Source: Candidatus Omnitrophota bacterium (lineage in GTDB: Bacteria > Omnitrophota > Gorgyraeia > B26-G9). Taken from it: a stretch of 7,149 nucleotides of DNA. Positions within the stretch are counted from its first letter, which is position 1. Each line of letters opens with the position of its first letter. Both the position numbers and the translations under genes were made by a program. The notes under the pieces were generated by a model. That model searched no databases. It was not told the origin of the DNA and worked only from the letters and a program-made list of their open reading frames with translations. Below, piece after piece: positions 1-6,578 of this stretch. The DNA lies in the NCBI GenBank assembly GCA_018399295.1, contig JAGYOO010000069.1, forward strand, positions 1-7,149. The letters run 5' to 3'.

Positions 1-591
1 AGCGAAAACCAGCCGCATTCTGAAAACAAGCATGAAAATCTGAGTCCCACGATCAGCAGTCTGATCATTATAAATCACATTAAAGAGGGGCTGGATCTGG
101 CCCGGAAACACAAACTGGGTCCGGCGATAATCGATATTATTAGGCAGCATCACGGAGATGATGTCGTCTATTTTTTCTACCATCGGGCTCTGGAGCACGG
201 GGAAGAAAAGGGAAGGGTGCAGGCTGAGGATTTTCGCTATCCCGGCCCCCGCCCCCAGTCGAAGGAGGCGGCGATAGTGATGCTCGCGGATTCTGTGGAG
301 GCTGCCTCTCGGGCGATCCAGCAACCCACACCGGTTAAGATCAAGGATCTGGTTAACCGGATAATAAACAATAAGTTTATCGACGGACAGCTTGACGAGT
401 GCGATCTGACGCTTAAGGACCTGCATAATATCTCCGAAGTGTTTACGCATATCCTGAACGGGATATTCCATACCCGTGTGGAGTATCCGAGTAAAATCAG
501 ACAGGCGGCAAATGGTAAGATTAAAGAATCTTCAGAAAAAAGAAAAGATCAGCCTGCCGAGGCTGAAGGTCCTGGCCGGCAAGACGCTTGA
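1..591 (+). CDS. pgpH: PgpH/YqfF-family membrane HD-domain phosphohydrolase, C-terminal part (5' end outside window)
   Basis: The frame is open from base 1 to a TGA at 589-591, giving the last 196 residues of a larger protein. It is the C-terminal half of the HD domain of the 7TM-HD (YqfF/PgpH) family. Seen here: ENQ at residues 2-4, LSPTISSLIIINHIKEG (14-30) with His26, IIRQHHG (46-52) with His50/His51, FFYHRAL (58-64), DFRYPGPRPQ (77-86), MLADSVEAA (94-102) with Asp97, and DGQLDECDLTLKDL (128-141). These are the family's conserved blocks, and the histidines and Asp97 are expected metal ligands. The N-terminal extracellular domain, the membrane helices and the leading HD motif lie upstream. 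In Listeria, PgpH hydrolyses c-di-AMP to pApA, so the same activity is inferred here, not shown. After about residue 163 the sequence becomes charged and low in conservation, and it overlaps ybeY in another frame. An internal GTG at 217 is not the start, because homology continues upstream of it. Confidence 0.9.
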   Translation, partial: SENQPHSENKHENLSPTISSLIIINHIKEGLDLARKHKLGPAIIDIIRQHHGDDVVYFFYHRALEHGEEKGRVQAEDFRYPGPRPQSKEAAIVMLADSVEAASRAIQQPTPVKIKDLVNRIINNKFIDGQLDECDLTLKDLHNISEVFTHILNGIFHTRVEYPSKIRQAANGKIKESSEKRKDQPAEAEGPGRQDA

Positions 592-940
592 ACGCCTGGG
601 GCAGAAGAAGGCCGAGGTAAGCGTTCTTCTGGTTGACGACGAGACCATTCAGGGGCTTAACCGCGAATACCTGGGCCGGGATAACCCGACTGACGTTCTC
701 GCGTTTCCGATGCGGGAGGGGCGGTTTCCCGCGATTAATCCGGATATACTGGGTGATGTCGTTATCTCCGCCGATACGGCCAGGGCGAACGCGATCCGGC
801 TGAAGACTGATTTTGATTTTGAGATCTGTCTTTATCTTGTCCACGGGATCCTCCATCTTCTCGGATATAAGGATAATACAGTTAAAGAGAAAAAAGAGAT
901 GGAGCGGCTGCAGCGGGAGATTGTGACCGACTATGCATAG
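512..940 (+). CDS. ybeY: Endoribonuclease YbeY (16S rRNA maturation), variant active site
   Basis: The 142-residue protein has the UPF0054/YbeY fold signature. NLQKKEKI lies at residues 6-13, VSVLLVDDETIQGLN at 36-50, NPTDVLAFP at 58-66, GDVVIS at 81-86, and the metal motif HGILHLLGYKDN at 111-122. YbeY is a metal-dependent RNase that acts in the cytoplasm on the 3' end of 16S rRNA and in ribosome quality control. ATG 512 is chosen because NLQKK falls where the family's N-terminal N-RQK block normally sits. A GTG at 476 in the same frame would add 12 unrelated residues and deepen the overlap. Upstream AGGCGG (504-509) is only a weak ribosome site, so coupling to pgpH is likely. Two positions differ from E. 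coli YbeY: the Arg59 position is Leu54, and the third ligand His124 is Asp121. His111 and His115 are kept. The gene overlaps pgpH by 80 nt and the next gene by 8 nt. Confidence 0.93.
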   Translation: MVRLKNLQKKEKISLPRLKVLAGKTLERLGQKKAEVSVLLVDDETIQGLNREYLGRDNPTDVLAFPMREGRFPAINPDILGDVVISADTARANAIRLKTDFDFEICLYLVHGILHLLGYKDNTVKEKKEMERLQREIVTDYA

Positions 941-1637
941 ACGCAGTCTTACTGACAGCTTTAATTATGCGATTGAAGGTTTTATGTATGTTCTGAAGAC
1001 CCAGCGGAACATGCGACTTCACTTTTTGCTGGGTTCGGCCGTAGTCTTGCTGGGAATCTATTTTAATCTGGGAAAACTTGAGTTGATCCTTCTGCTGTTT
1101 ACGGTCAGCATGGTCTTTCTGGCGGAGATGTTCAATACCGGAGTCGAACTTATCATCGATCTCATAACTGATGAGTTCCATCCCCTGGCCAGGATTATCA
1201 AGGATATCTCCGCCGGCGCGGTACTGGTGGCTTCACTTAACGCGGTGTTTGTGGGCTATATCCTGTTTCTCAATTTTCTTCCGGCAGCCTCGATGCAGAC
1301 AGGGATCGACTATATCCGGCGTCAGCCCCTGCATATTACGTTCATATCTCTGTTTCTTGTCCTGTCGCTGGTGATTTTTTCAAAAGTGCAGCTGGGCCGG
1401 GGCAAACCGTTGCGTGGCGGTATGCCGTCCGGACATGCCGCCTTATCGTTCTCAATCTGGACGATAAGTCTTTTTTTCTCTGACAGTAAACTTCTGGTCG
1501 GGCTTGTGTTTTTCCTTGCCTTTCTGGTGGCGCAGAGCCGCGTTCGTCCCGGTTACCACACGACCCGGGAGGTAATTGCCGGCGCCCTGGTTGGGCTGGG
1601 ACTGACCAGTCTGATAGTCTTCTTCCTGCGGATCTGA
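933..1637 (+). CDS. dgkA: Fused DgkA-type lipid kinase and PAP2 phosphatase membrane protein
   Basis: The protein has 234 residues and two membrane domains. Residues 1-115 are a DgkA-family kinase: SFNYAIEGF (9-17), RNMRLH (25-30), AEMFNTGVELIID (64-76) and ARIIKDISAGAVL (86-98). Glu65, Asn68, Glu72, Lys90 and Asp91 match E. coli DgkA Glu69, Asn72, Glu76, Lys94 and Asp95. Three hydrophobic segments fit the usual three-helix fold (about 30-48, 50-74, 92-115). Residues about 133-232 are a PAP2 domain with GGMPSGHAA (162-170) and SRVRPGYHTTREV (202-214), giving His168, Arg203 and His209. DgkA enzymes phosphorylate diacylglycerol or, in Gram-positives, undecaprenol. PAP2 enzymes remove phosphate from lipid phosphates such as undecaprenyl diphosphate. 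Undecaprenyl phosphate as shared product is therefore an inference. The classical PAP2 KxxxxxxRP motif is not clearly present, and the usual Asp of motif 3 is Glu213. ATG 933 sits inside the ybeY end (8-nt overlap), and the stop shares one base with the recO start (TGATG). Confidence 0.88.
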   Translation: MHRRSLTDSFNYAIEGFMYVLKTQRNMRLHFLLGSAVVLLGIYFNLGKLELILLLFTVSMVFLAEMFNTGVELIIDLITDEFHPLARIIKDISAGAVLVASLNAVFVGYILFLNFLPAASMQTGIDYIRRQPLHITFISLFLVLSLVIFSKVQLGRGKPLRGGMPSGHAALSFSIWTISLFFSDSKLLVGLVFFLAFLVAQSRVRPGYHTTREVIAGALVGLGLTSLIVFFLRI

Positions 1638-2398
1638 TGGGCATTAGAAAAACCGAAGCAATCGTGCTGGAACGCCGCGACTACCGGGAAACAAGTTTTC
1701 TCCTGACCCTGCTGACCGAGGATTCCGGTAAGATGTTCGCCCAAGCCAAGGGTGCCCGCCGCGGTAAGGGTAAGTTCGGTACCAACTTTATTCCATTCAG
1801 CAGTAATGTCGTGGTTTACTACGAACGGGCGAACGACCTGCAGATAATCGGTCAGGCGGACCTGCTGGACGCGTTTGATCGGATAACCGGCTGCTGGGAA
1901 AGGTTGGGCTGTGCCGGTTATTTCACGGAACTCATCGCGCACACGCTTCCATTCGGACAGGAAAACAGAGAGTTGTTTTTTCTGTTAAAGAATTTCTTGA
2001 ATTTTTTGAACAAAGCCGATAAAATACAACACTTGTATGTGATCCCGGCCTTTGAAACCAGGTTTCTGACTCTTTCCGGTTTCCGTCCCAGATTCGACCA
2101 ATGCGTAAGCTGCGCGGGATCGGTGGGTGAGCTTACCCGATTCAGCCATGCCTGCGGCGGGCTGTTGTGCCGGGACTGCTTCGGGGTCGACCAGCAGGCC
2201 CGTCCGGTGATGAAAGGGACGATCGCCTCGATGCGGCATCTGGAAGACATGGATCTGTGCCGGCTGAATAATTTCCGGTTCCAGGAGAACGTCAGCCGGG
2301 AATTGACCCGCCTGCTGCGGGATTTTATTGACTTTCATATCGGCTGGCGATTTAAATCAATGGACTTTTTGGGAAAGATGAGGAAGGCACATGCCTGA
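1637..2398 (+). CDS. recO: DNA repair protein RecO
   Basis: The product has 253 residues, the normal RecO length. The N-terminus is the RecO OB-fold opening, with KTEAIVLERRDYRETSFLLT at 5-24 and FAQAKGARRGKG at 34-45. A helical C-terminal domain follows, carrying a zinc-finger pattern: Cys156-x2-Cys159, then Cys178-x2-Cys181, with an extra Cys173. The segment PAFETRFLTLSGFRP (137-151) just before the zinc site is typical of the family. RecO binds single-stranded DNA and, with RecR, helps load RecA and anneal strands in the RecF pathway. recF and recR are not in this window. The start ATG overlaps the stop of the previous gene by one base. No Shine-Dalgarno sequence is visible, so translation probably depends on reinitiation by ribosomes finishing the upstream gene. 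In Firmicutes, era and often cdd lie between dgkA and recO; here they are absent. Confidence 0.92.
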   Translation: MGIRKTEAIVLERRDYRETSFLLTLLTEDSGKMFAQAKGARRGKGKFGTNFIPFSSNVVVYYERANDLQIIGQADLLDAFDRITGCWERLGCAGYFTELIAHTLPFGQENRELFFLLKNFLNFLNKADKIQHLYVIPAFETRFLTLSGFRPRFDQCVSCAGSVGELTRFSHACGGLLCRDCFGVDQQARPVMKGTIASMRHLEDMDLCRLNNFRFQENVSRELTRLLRDFIDFHIGWRFKSMDFLGKMRKAHA

Positions 2399-3719
2399 AG
2401 TTTCAATGGATACGATTGTCTCGCTTTGCAAACGAAGAGGTTTTGTATTTCAGAGTTCTGAAATATACGGCGGTTTGGGGAGCGTTTGGGACTACGGCCC
2501 GCTGGGTGTCGAGCTTAAGAAAAATATCAAGAATGCCTGGTGGTGTTCAGTGATCTACGAACGCGATGACGTGGAGGGGCTTGATTCAGCGATTCTGATG
2601 CACCCGGCGGTCTGGAAGGCCTCCGGCCATATTGAGGGATTCACTGATCCGCTGGTCGATTGTCCTGCCTGCCGGAAGCGGTTTCGCGCTGATCACCTTC
2701 CTGGCGAAGGCAACTGCCGGAGATGCCCGGACTGTGGCGCTGAGATCGATCTGGAAAATAATCCGCCTCGGATGTTCAATCTGATGCTCAAGACCTTTCT
2801 CGGACCGGTAGAAGACAGTAGCAGTACGGTTTATCTGCGGCCGGAAACAGCGCAGGGTATTTTCGTTAACTTTGCTAATGTCCGTAATTCCCGGTTTCGC
2901 AAGCTTCCGTTCGGAATCGCCCAGATCGGTAAAAGCTTTCGCAATGAGATTACCCCGGGAAACTTTATTTTCCGCACCCGGGAATTTGAACAGATGGAGG
3001 CCGAATACTTTGTTAAACCGGAAGATGCCGGTGTTGTCCATCAGGAGTGGATCAAGCAGAGACAGGAGTGGTATCTGAATCTGGGGATTCAGCCGGAGAG
3101 ACTCCGACTGCGTGAACATGCCTCAAATGAACTTGCTCACTATGCCCAGGCCTGCACGGATATCGAATACCTCTTTCCGTTCGGCTGGTCGGAACTTGAA
3201 GGTATTGCCAACCGCCGGGACTTCGATCTTCGCCAGCATGCCGAACACAGCGGTAAAGACCTGACATACCTGGATCCGGCAACGAAGGAACGCTTTTTGC
3301 CTTACGTCATTGAACCCTCCGGCGGAGTCGACCGAGCCGCCCTGGCCTTTCTGGTGGATGCCTACCGGGAAGAAGAGGTGAAAGGAAGTAAACGGGTTGT
3401 TCTGGGTCTGCATCCGGAACTGGCTCCGATAAAGGCTGCCGTGCTTCCGCTGTTGCGAAACCGGCCGGAAATAGTGGAGATGTCGCGAAAAATTTATACT
3501 GGTTTGCGGAAAAAGATTGTGGTAAAATACGACGACACAGGCGCTATCGGAAAGCTGTACCGACGTCAGGATGAGATTGGGACATTGTATTGCGTGACAG
3601 TTGACGTACAGTCCCTCGAAGATAACCAGGTTACGGTTCGGGAACGGGACACCATGCGGCAGGACAGGATTAACGTTGAACGGTTAAACGAATATTTGAC
3701 TGACAAGGGACTGGCATAA
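2391..3719 (+). CDS. glyQS: Glycine--tRNA ligase, single-chain alpha2 type
   Basis: The 442-residue class II synthetase charges tRNA-Gly with glycine using ATP, in the cytoplasm. It is the single-chain homodimer type found in Thermus, Mycobacterium, archaea and eukaryotes, not the two-gene alpha2beta2 form of E. coli and Bacillus. Visible motifs: RRGFVFQSSEIYGG (15-28), DYGPLGVELK (34-43), LRPETAQGIFVNF (149-161), motif 2 at 183-207 (FRNEITPG...TREFEQMEAEYF), motif 3 at 308-320 (EPSGGVDRAALAF), and an anticodon-binding domain beginning at VLGLHPELAPIKAAVLPL (337-354). A small insertion carries Cys91-x2-Cys94 and Cys112-x2-Cys115 with an extra Cys109, a probable zinc ribbon. The length is close to the shorter bacterial members. 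ATG 2391 overlaps the recO stop by 8 nt and is preceded by AGGAAGG (2381-2387), a good ribosome site. The C-terminus ends cleanly at TAA 3717-3719. Confidence 0.95.
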   Translation: MPEVSMDTIVSLCKRRGFVFQSSEIYGGLGSVWDYGPLGVELKKNIKNAWWCSVIYERDDVEGLDSAILMHPAVWKASGHIEGFTDPLVDCPACRKRFRADHLPGEGNCRRCPDCGAEIDLENNPPRMFNLMLKTFLGPVEDSSSTVYLRPETAQGIFVNFANVRNSRFRKLPFGIAQIGKSFRNEITPGNFIFRTREFEQMEAEYFVKPEDAGVVHQEWIKQRQEWYLNLGIQPERLRLREHASNELAHYAQACTDIEYLFPFGWSELEGIANRRDFDLRQHAEHSGKDLTYLDPATKERFLPYVIEPSGGVDRAALAFLVDAYREEEVKGSKRVVLGLHPELAPIKAAVLPLLRNRPEIVEMSRKIYTGLRKKIVVKYDDTGAIGKLYRRQDEIGTLYCVTVDVQSLEDNQVTVRERDTMRQDRINVERLNEYLTDKGLA

Positions 3720-3725
3720 TTTAAT
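3696..3725 (+). promoter_or_regulatory. Candidate promoter for ppdK, overlapping the glyQS stop
   Basis: TTGACT at 3696-3701 matches five of six bases of the sigma-70 -35 box. TTTAAT at 3720-3725 matches five of six of the -10 box, with an 18-nt spacer. An alternative reading is an extended -10, TGGCATAAT at 3712-3720, which needs no -35. Either would give a very short leader before the ppdK start at 3749. The site sits in the last codons and stop of glyQS, next to the longest gap in the cluster. A+T-rich matches occur by chance, so this is only a candidate. Confidence 0.33.
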
Positions 3726-3730
3726 TTTTG

Positions 3731-3737
3731 AAAGGAG
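3731..3737 (+). promoter_or_regulatory. Strong ribosome binding site of ppdK
   Basis: AAAGGAG lies 11 nt before the ATG at 3749 and is the best Shine-Dalgarno match in the window. Most other genes here start by overlap or coupling with weak or absent sites. This suggests that ppdK is translated independently and probably at a higher level than its neighbours. Confidence 0.75.
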
Positions 3738-3748
3738 AATAAGCACTG

Positions 3749-6577
3749 ATGGCTAAGCACGTGTATTTTTTTGGAAAAGGTAAGTCCGACGGAAACGCTA
3801 CCATGAAAGAATTGCTGGGAGGCAAAGGCGCCAATCTGGCCGAGATGTCCAAGATCGGTCTTCCGGTTCCTCCCGGATTCACCATAACCACCCAGGTCTG
3901 CGATTACTATTATAAACACAGTAAAAAATATCCTTCTGATCTGAAGAAACAGGTAGCCGAGAATTTAAAAAAAGTGGAAAAAGCCGCGGGCAAGAATTTT
4001 GGTGACGATAAAAATCCTCTGTTGCTGTCGGTGCGAAGCGGCGCGGCTGCTTCCATGCCGGGAATGATGGATACCATCCTTAATCTGGGAATGAATGATA
4101 AGGCAGTAGCCGGGCTGGCTAAGCTGACCGGCAACCCTCGCTTTGCCTGGGACTCTTACCGCCGGTTCATTCAGATGTTTGGTGATGTTGCCATGGGTGT
4201 GCCCCACGAGTCATTTGAGCATGAGCTCGAAGAGGTAAAGCGGGATATCGCTACCCGTCGTGGCTTGAAGGACGTTACTGAACTGAGGCATGAGGAACTT
4301 AACCGGAAGGTTCCGGATACCGATATGGACGTGGAGGATCTTCAGGCCCTGGTCGTTCGTTACAAAAAGATATTCAAAGAAAAAACAAAGAAGGGCTTTC
4401 CGCAGAATCCCGAAGATCAGCTTTGGATCTCGGTGAACGCGGTTTTTAATTCCTGGAACAATCCGCGTGCCATTGCTTATCGGGAAATAAATGAGATCCG
4501 GGGATTGATCGGCACCGCGGTAAACGTTCAAACCATGGTGTTCGGTAATATGGGCGAAGATTCTGGTACCGGAGTCGGATTTACCCGCGATCCTTCAACC
4601 GGCAAAAACGCGCTTTACGGTGAGTTTCTGATGAATGCCCAGGGCGAAGACGTTGTCGCCGGTATCCGCACGCCCCTGCCGATCGAGGTTATGCGGAAAA
4701 AGGATAAGAAAAGCTATGATCTGCTTCAGACGATCCGTGTGAAACTGGAGAAGCATTATAAGGACATGCAGGATTTCGAGTTTACCATTGAGCGCGGAAA
4801 ACTTTACATGCTGCAGACCCGTAATGGTAAACGGACGGCGCAGGCCTCGGTTCAGATCGCCGTGGACATGGTCGCGGAAAAACTCATAGATAAAACCACG
4901 GCCGTGACTCGTATCGCGCCGGCTCAGGTCGATCATCTGCTTCATCCGATGCTTAATTCGGTGGAGGAGAAGAAGGCTAAGGTATTGTCAAAGTCCGGAT
5001 TGCCGGCTTCGCCGGGAGCAGCGGTAGGTCAGGCGGTGTTTACTGCCGAAGAGGCCGCGGCTTGGAAAAAAGACGGTAAGGTTGTTATTCTCTGCCGTCC
5101 GGAAACATCACCGGAAGATATCCGCGGCATGCACGCATCGAACGGGATTCTGACCTCGCGCGGCGGAATGACCTCGCATGCCGCTGTGGTCGCTCGCGGC
5201 ATGGGTAAGTGCTGTGTGGCCGGAGCCGGAGATATCTATATGGATCTCAAGGCAAAGACCATGACTGCCGGTGGCGTGGCAGTTAAACAGGGGGATTGGA
5301 TTTCCCTTAACGGCAGCCGGGGAATAGTGTATGTTGATAAGGTGGAGCTCATTCCACCCAAGGTCAGTGGCGCGTTCCAGATCCTGATGAAGTGGGCCGA
5401 TGGAATGCGGATAATGGGCGTAAGGACCAATGCCGATACCCCGGCCGACGCGAAGGCGGCTGTTGAGTTCGGGGCTGAAGGCATCGGACTTTGCCGGACT
5501 GAACATATGTTTTTTGAAGGGGAGAGAATTGTCTCCTTTCGTAAAATGATTCTGGTCGCTCCGGAAGTAAAACGGCTGCGCGATGCCATCAGCCAGGAAA
5601 ATAATCCGGAAAAAATCGAGGTCCTGGAAAAGGAGCTTAAGTCACCGCTGGAAGAGTATTTAAAGGCATTGGCGGAGCTTCTGCCGCTGCAGCGCCGGGA
5701 TTTTGAAGGGATATTTAAGGCGCTAAAAGGGTTGCCCTGCACTATCAGGCTTCTCGACCCGCCTCTGCACGAGTTTCTGCCGCATGATGATAAGGGGCAG
5801 CGGGAATTGGCAAAGGCCCTTGGGATTGCGTATGAGAAGGTCCGCGATACTGTGGAATCGCTGAATGAGTTCAATCCCATGCTTGGACATCGCGGCTGCC
5901 GGCTTGGAATCACTTATCCGGAAATAACCGAGATGCAGACCAGGGCCATTATCGAGGCGGCCTTGAACATTAGCCGGAAGAAGGGTAAGGTTAGTCCGGA
6001 GATCATGGTTCCGTTGGTGGGGACACTGAAGGAACTGACCTTGCAGAAGGAACTGATACTGGGCACCATTGATAAGATTACTAAAGAAAAGAAACTGAAA
6101 AAACTGCCGTTTGTCGTAAAGATCGGGACGATGATCGAGGTTCCGCGGGCGGCCGTAACCGCGGACGAGATTGCTTGTGAGGCTGATTTCTTCTCATTCG
6201 GTACGAACGATCTGACTCAGATGGGATGCGGTTTCTCCCGGGATGACGCGGGTCGTTTTCTGGGTGATTATGTAAGTCTTGGAATCTACGAGAATGACCC
6301 CTTTCAGTCGCTTGATGTGGACGGAGTCGGCAAACTCGTGGAAATGGGAACCAGTCTTGGACGGAAGACAAAGAAAGATCTTAAAGTCGGGATCTGTGGT
6401 GAGCATGGCGGCGATCCTAAATCCATATCTTTCTGTCAGAAGGTCGGACTTAATTATGTCAGCTGTTCGCCTTTTCGGGTTCCGATAGCCCGATTGGCTG
6501 CCGCCCAGTCCGCGATTGAAAGTGCCGGGTCGGTTAAAAAACAGCGGAAGCCCGTGAAGAGCAAAAAGAAAAAATAA
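3749..6577 (+). CDS. ppdK: Pyruvate, phosphate dikinase
   Basis: The 942-residue enzyme interconverts pyruvate + ATP + Pi with PEP + AMP + PPi in the cytoplasm, in either the glycolytic or gluconeogenic direction. The N-terminal ATP-grasp domain (about 1-380) has LLGGKGANLAEM (22-33), LLSVRSGAAASMPGMMDTIL (92-111), GVGFTRDPSTG (275-285) and MLQTRNGKRTA (354-364). The swivelling phosphohistidine domain (about 415-535) has RGGMTSHAAVVARGMGKCCV (471-490) with catalytic His477. The TIM-barrel PEP/pyruvate domain (about 545-925) has GIGLCRTEHMF (578-588), FNPMLGHRGCRL (708-719), FSFGTNDLTQ (815-824) and VGICGEHGGDP (880-890) with catalytic Cys883. All key residues are present. Thr475, two residues before the histidine, is the position phosphorylated by PPDK regulatory proteins in plants; no regulator gene is visible here. 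The core is near normal size (C. symbiosum about 874), followed by a lysine-rich tail at 928-942. The usual TQMTFGFSRDD segment reads TQMGCGFSRDD (823-833). Confidence 0.97.
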   Translation: MAKHVYFFGKGKSDGNATMKELLGGKGANLAEMSKIGLPVPPGFTITTQVCDYYYKHSKKYPSDLKKQVAENLKKVEKAAGKNFGDDKNPLLLSVRSGAAASMPGMMDTILNLGMNDKAVAGLAKLTGNPRFAWDSYRRFIQMFGDVAMGVPHESFEHELEEVKRDIATRRGLKDVTELRHEELNRKVPDTDMDVEDLQALVVRYKKIFKEKTKKGFPQNPEDQLWISVNAVFNSWNNPRAIAYREINEIRGLIGTAVNVQTMVFGNMGEDSGTGVGFTRDPSTGKNALYGEFLMNAQGEDVVAGIRTPLPIEVMRKKDKKSYDLLQTIRVKLEKHYKDMQDFEFTIERGKLYMLQTRNGKRTAQASVQIAVDMVAEKLIDKTTAVTRIAPAQVDHLLHPMLNSVEEKKAKVLSKSGLPASPGAAVGQAVFTAEEAAAWKKDGKVVILCRPETSPEDIRGMHASNGILTSRGGMTSHAAVVARGMGKCCVAGAGDIYMDLKAKTMTAGGVAVKQGDWISLNGSRGIVYVDKVELIPPKVSGAFQILMKWADGMRIMGVRTNADTPADAKAAVEFGAEGIGLCRTEHMFFEGERIVSFRKMILVAPEVKRLRDAISQENNPEKIEVLEKELKSPLEEYLKALAELLPLQRRDFEGIFKALKGLPCTIRLLDPPLHEFLPHDDKGQRELAKALGIAYEKVRDTVESLNEFNPMLGHRGCRLGITYPEITEMQTRAIIEAALNISRKKGKVSPEIMVPLVGTLKELTLQKELILGTIDKITKEKKLKKLPFVVKIGTMIEVPRAAVTADEIACEADFFSFGTNDLTQMGCGFSRDDAGRFLGDYVSLGIYENDPFQSLDVDGVGKLVEMGTSLGRKTKKDLKVGICGEHGGDPKSISFCQKVGLNYVSCSPFRVPIARLAAAQSAIESAGSVKKQRKPVKSKKKK

Positions 6578-6578
6578 C

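Noticed and set aside
476..511. GTG 476 as an earlier start for ybeY
   Set aside because: It adds 12 residues before the point where YbeY homology begins and increases the overlap with pgpH. ATG 512 fits the family N-terminus better.
5236..5913. 225-codon open frame on the minus strand inside ppdK
   Set aside because: It lies antisense to highly conserved PPDK sequence, reads as low-complexity Ser/Arg/Pro-rich protein with no recognisable motif, and is explained as a codon-bias shadow.
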